From contig JACCGJ010006000.1 of NCBI GenBank assembly GCA_013407085.1, forward strand, positions 1 through 64,000: a stretch of DNA of 64,000 nucleotides. The letters are read 5' to 3'. The DNA is from Atriophallophorus winterbourni (Eukaryota > Platyhelminthes > Trematoda > Plagiorchiida > Microphallidae). The notes beneath the pieces were generated by a model. That model was not told the origin of the DNA and ran no database searches. It worked only from the letters and a program-made list of their open reading frames with translations. Each line of letters opens with the position of its first letter. Position 1 is the stretch's first letter. The position numbers and the translations under genes are program-made. This document shows positions 61,601-64,000 of this stretch, one piece after another.

Positions 61601-61745
61601 CATCATTGAACGAATCTTCATTCATCCTAATCGCGATCTATCGCTATACAAGATGGCCCACTGCTTTTTCGATCAAAGACCACATTCTGAGTTTGTAGCA
61701 CGTGTGTTCGTCGAACACTGGATTGCTTAATTCGGAAAACCATTT
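52656..61745 (+). repeat. Satellite 3: tandem array of gypsy integrase-derived units
   Basis: The anchor 'gtgcatcttgacc' occurs at 52656, 53660, 54653, 55646, 56629, 57612, 58605, 59588, 60581 and 61574, so the unit lengths are 1004, 993, 993, 983, 983, 993, 983, 993 and 993, followed by a partial unit. Each unit translates, in shifting frames, to the second half of a Ty3/gypsy pol: integrase core, C-terminal region ('LSLPLLGIRST', 'CSAAELV'), 'KYVILNMNGRNLT...DRLKPAFVE', and the pol end ('ETRNGRQVR'), before returning to 'RRTITPNIHFGHSN' and the next integrase core. There are no LTRs and no gag, protease, RT or RNase H. All units carry stops or frameshifts. Confidence 0.95.
53739..54400 (+). 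pseudogene. Gypsy integrase/pol-end, representative satellite 3 unit
   Basis: This unit shows the fold of the gene best. Upstream at 53655 is 'SHVHLDLVG' (first catalytic Asp), then a shifted frame with 'NGYSFIQTAIDR' and 'WPIAFPLKDH'. From 53760 follow 'VFVEHWIAYFGTPF', 'AIDPGANFQ' (second Asp, in the position of TDRGAQF) and 'SRTTAYHPNVNGLG'. The catalytic Glu, expected right after NGLV in the family (NGLVERFH), is replaced: the units read Gly-Asp or Val-Asp followed by a +1 shift. The frame then moves to 'QQVKAAFAGQSDP', 'LPLLGIRSTMKEDMQCSAAE' and finally 'KYVILNMNGRNLT'. An integrase from any of these units could not be active. Confidence 0.85.
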
Positions 61746-62589
61746 AACATCGCCTGCAACATTTGCTCTGTCCTAAATCTCCATGGATCATATTATCTTG
61801 ACATAATATCACACCTTATACGCAATAGTTGAACTTACATATGTGTAATGAAATTCAAGTTCCAGATGACGGTTTTCTACAGAGATTTTAAATCCAAAAT
61901 ACTTTGCAAGTATTCCTTTTTGGCTGTCACGCAAACTTTTGTGCATATCGATAAACAGCAGCTTAATAGCGAGTGAAGCTGTTGTGCAAGAGAATAATGA
62001 TGGCTATCAGATGTAGAAACTTAGGTCAGGGATTAGTACTCTCGTACAAAATCATATGTAGCAGCTTGAGAAGACTACAATCACAACGCTCGCGTGAGTA
62101 AATGCCATGTGATCTCTTCCTAAAACTAGCTTCAGAAAATGATCAAAGAAGATGCCGAACAGTTTGAAAGCAAAAATACATTGTTGTTTATATCCCGCAA
62201 AATGTCGAAAGCTTCAGTAATGTAGACCTTAAATTTGACTGACCGATTTGTCAGATTCGAAAGAAAAACGAGCTTGAGCAGATATTGAGAGTTAGCCTTC
62301 AAACTCAAGACAGCAAAACCCACCCCTGGTTAGGTAGTCTGAACATTTTTATAAATCATGCAAACGCTGAAATTGCGAGTTTATTCTCAACGATATCTCA
62401 GTGGATTCTAAAAAAACACTATCAGCTAATTCTATTAGATATACAAAAGTGTTGCATAACAGTTACAGAAGGCATCAAGAAGAATGATTATTTTGCAACT
62501 GAGGAAGACAAATCTATAACTCTTAGCCTTAAAAGGCGTGATGAACTTATTGTCCCTTATCTCATTTGAGATTCTACTCTAACAATCAT
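61746..62589. other. AT-rich stretch between satellite 3 and Penelope-like element
   Basis: Satellite 3 ends near 'accatttaacatcgcc'. No gene is recognised here. A 94-codon plus-strand frame at 62285-62569 opens at TTG, has no known motif, and may lie over the downstream end of the Penelope-like element on the other strand. Confidence 0.45.
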
Positions 62590-62670
62590 CTTTGTTACAG
62601 TCACCAATAAATCTGTTTGTATCGTAGAACAGGCGACTTGGGTTTGGTGGGCCGGGCATAGTATTTGACA

Positions 62671-63400
62671 TTACTGGCTGACTATGTTGTAGGCTAGAAT
62701 CCTTGCATGTCCTGGATCTTGACGTGTTCTCATTGGTCTGTAGACACCATCCAATCGAATGTGCTCTTTGATATATTGTAGGGTCGAATACCACGCTTCG
62801 AGGAATTCTCGAACGTGACGAGTACTGCCTTTGGTGATGATTTCCATACTATTCCAATTGAATTCGTGTCCTTCATGATCCATGTGTACCGATGTTACTG
62901 ATTTGTGGTGATGTCGTCGTGTAGCCAGTTTGTGTTCATGTATCCTTGTTTTAACCTTCTCCCGATGTGTCCAATATAACATTTCTCACGATAGGAACAC
63001 GGGATTCTGTTCACGACGTTATTTCGTCCAACCTTAGCAAACATGCCCTTGACCTTGACTAGTTGGCTTCTCAGTGCTGAAGCTGGCTTGTGTGCTACAC
63101 TAATTCCGAGCGGCCGTAGTATTCTTGCGGCAGTGTTAACCTTGCTGTGTTCGTGCTGTTCACACGCGATTGGGTTGTCGAGTCCATGTTGCGAATTCTG
63201 AAGTCCTTTTGGTTTCCATTCTTCCGCGAGTGTTTGAATAAATGTTTCTCCTCTTCTTCCCAGAGATCGTCGGTAGTGCAGTGTTTTTTGCGCGGTTGAA
63301 TTGTGTTCAATCGCAGCTTCGCTTGTGGGTAGCCAGGTGCTTCTTTTTAAAGTTCCACATTTGATCCGTGTGTGTTTGTTTCCTTTATAGACTAGTTTCT
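62671..63400 (-). pseudogene. Penelope-like connector and GIY-YIG endonuclease
   Basis: Downstream of the reverse transcriptase, 'RKQTHTDQMWNF' near 63360-63390 matches the conserved RKPTHTDQYLNF-type block of the family. After a damaged stretch (63095-63330), 'LRSQLVKVKGMF' near 63060 and 'NRIPCSYREKCYIGHIGRRL' near 62960-63015 mark the start of the GIY-YIG domain. 'KTRIHEHKLATRR' near 62920-62955 supplies the helix with the catalytic Arg, and 'STRHVREFLEAWY' near 62790-62830 the Glu-bearing helix. Frames break between the cysteine-bearing strand and 'YIG'. The element's tail follows to about 62590. Confidence 0.85.
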
Positions 63401-63464
63401 AAGTTTCTATTCTGTTCTTCACGCGTTCACATACAGAAATGGTAGACAGTTTTTCCAATTCTGT

Positions 63465-64000
63465 CTATTTCGTAAATTGAATTCCAATGAAGACGCAATT
63501 CAGTAGATGGTGCGCATTTTCCAAATTTTCTTTTTTTAGAATCACGAACGTAACATCGACGTATCGGATCCAGATTTTGGGTTGGATCAGCGGTAAAGCG
63601 ATACGTTCAAGATATGCATTACGGCTTCGGCGAGCAACCCAGATATTTGAGATCCCATTTGAGAACCTTTCATTTGTGTATACAAACCATTGCTGAATTT
63701 CACATTCGTCTGCAAACACAATTATACTAACTGTAGTATACTCTTTTTGGTCAGTCGGTTTCCATTGTACTCCGTTTCGCGTTCGTCCAGCAGTTTCGAT
63801 TTGGTTTGCAGCACTAAGATAGTGCCGATAGATGTAAATTGCGCTGTCACGTCAAAAAAACCACGATTTCTTCATCTTCCAAATTCACGTCCTTTATCTT
63901 CTGCGGAAATTCAGTTACGGAATAATCTGATCCTTGATCACCGCGAAAGAAATTCTTTTTGACTTCATCGACATTTGAGTATTTGTCAATCCTCTTGTGC
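63465..64000 (-). pseudogene. Penelope-like reverse transcriptase (partial)
   Basis: Motif A can be read as 'VVFFDVTAQFTSI' near 63825-63880, with a frame change just after the Phe-Phe. Then 'LCLQTNVKFSNG' and 'QMKGSQMGSQISGLLAEAVM' (the family's GSxxS block) lie near 63620-63720. Motif C is 'IRYVDVTFVI' near 63540-63570; the family has YVDD, so the second catalytic Asp is changed to Val. The wording is distinctive for Penelope rather than LINE or LTR reverse transcriptases. The region is split by at least two frame changes and cannot be active. Confidence 0.87.

Larger units (their letters stand above)
62590..64000 (-). mobile_element. Penelope-like element, degenerate, extends past window
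   Basis: Minus-strand order is reverse transcriptase (from the window edge to about 63465), connector (63320-63465), GIY-YIG endonuclease (about 63060-62740) and a tail ending near 62590. This RT-then-GIY-YIG order is the hallmark of endonuclease-bearing Penelope-like elements. Several frameshifts and stops make it non-autonomous. The 5' part lies beyond 64000. Confidence 0.88.

Noticed and set aside
53100..61730. Dozens of 60-150 codon frames in satellite 3 as separate genes
   Set aside because: They are overlapping frame-shifted pieces of one integrase-derived unit repeated ten times, with shared stops.
62285..62569. 94-codon plus-strand frame next to the Penelope-like element
   Set aside because: It starts at TTG, has no recognisable motif and no second copy, and lies beside or over the tail of an element on the other strand.

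Overview
This window is AT-rich eukaryotic, metazoan DNA made almost entirely of repeats. I see no intact host protein gene, rRNA or functional tRNA. The element set is: a CR1-type LINE with ORF1, two RTE-type LINEs, Ty3/gypsy integrase sequence, a probable solo LTR, and a Penelope-like element with a GIY-YIG domain. This set fits a flatworm, perhaps a trematode. That assignment is an inference from element families; no host gene supports it.

Layout. (1) 1-12528: satellite 1, about 17 tandem units of ~720 bp, each a dimer of two diverged ~360 bp monomers; the array continues past the left edge. (2) 12529-33290: a large imperfect palindrome with arms of 8.4-8.8 kb (12529-21355 and 24870-33290) and a 3.5 kb centre that holds a third, truncated arm copy. 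Each copy carries a dead CR1-like LINE; both full arms also carry a gypsy integrase remnant. The left arm has its own ~790 bp TAA-rich insertion and the right arm its own 370 bp solo LTR, so the arms have evolved as separate loci. (3) 33291-35917: satellite 1 in inverted orientation, interrupted by a LINE 3' end. (4) 36181-36937: a long CTAT (GATA) microsatellite. (5) 36996-52655: satellite 2, ~353 bp monomers arranged mostly as alternating A/B dimers with local 3-mer and 4-mer higher-order repeats, interrupted by a 3.1 kb degenerate RTE element (39853-42966) and a 5'-truncated RTE 3' end (51767-52420). (6) 52656-61745: satellite 3, nine full units of 983-1004 bp plus one partial, each derived from the integrase-to-pol-end segment of a Ty3/gypsy retrotransposon. 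(7) 61746-64000: unrecognised AT-rich DNA, then a degenerate Penelope-like element on the minus strand that runs off the right edge.

Nothing here works together as a pathway. The window reads as low-recombination heterochromatin (pericentromeric or sex-limited) where tandem amplification, inversion, gene conversion and retrotransposition have built up layers. The most unusual object is satellite 3, a mobile-element integrase gene turned into a tandem satellite. The second is the palindrome, whose outer ends reach into satellite 1 on both sides.
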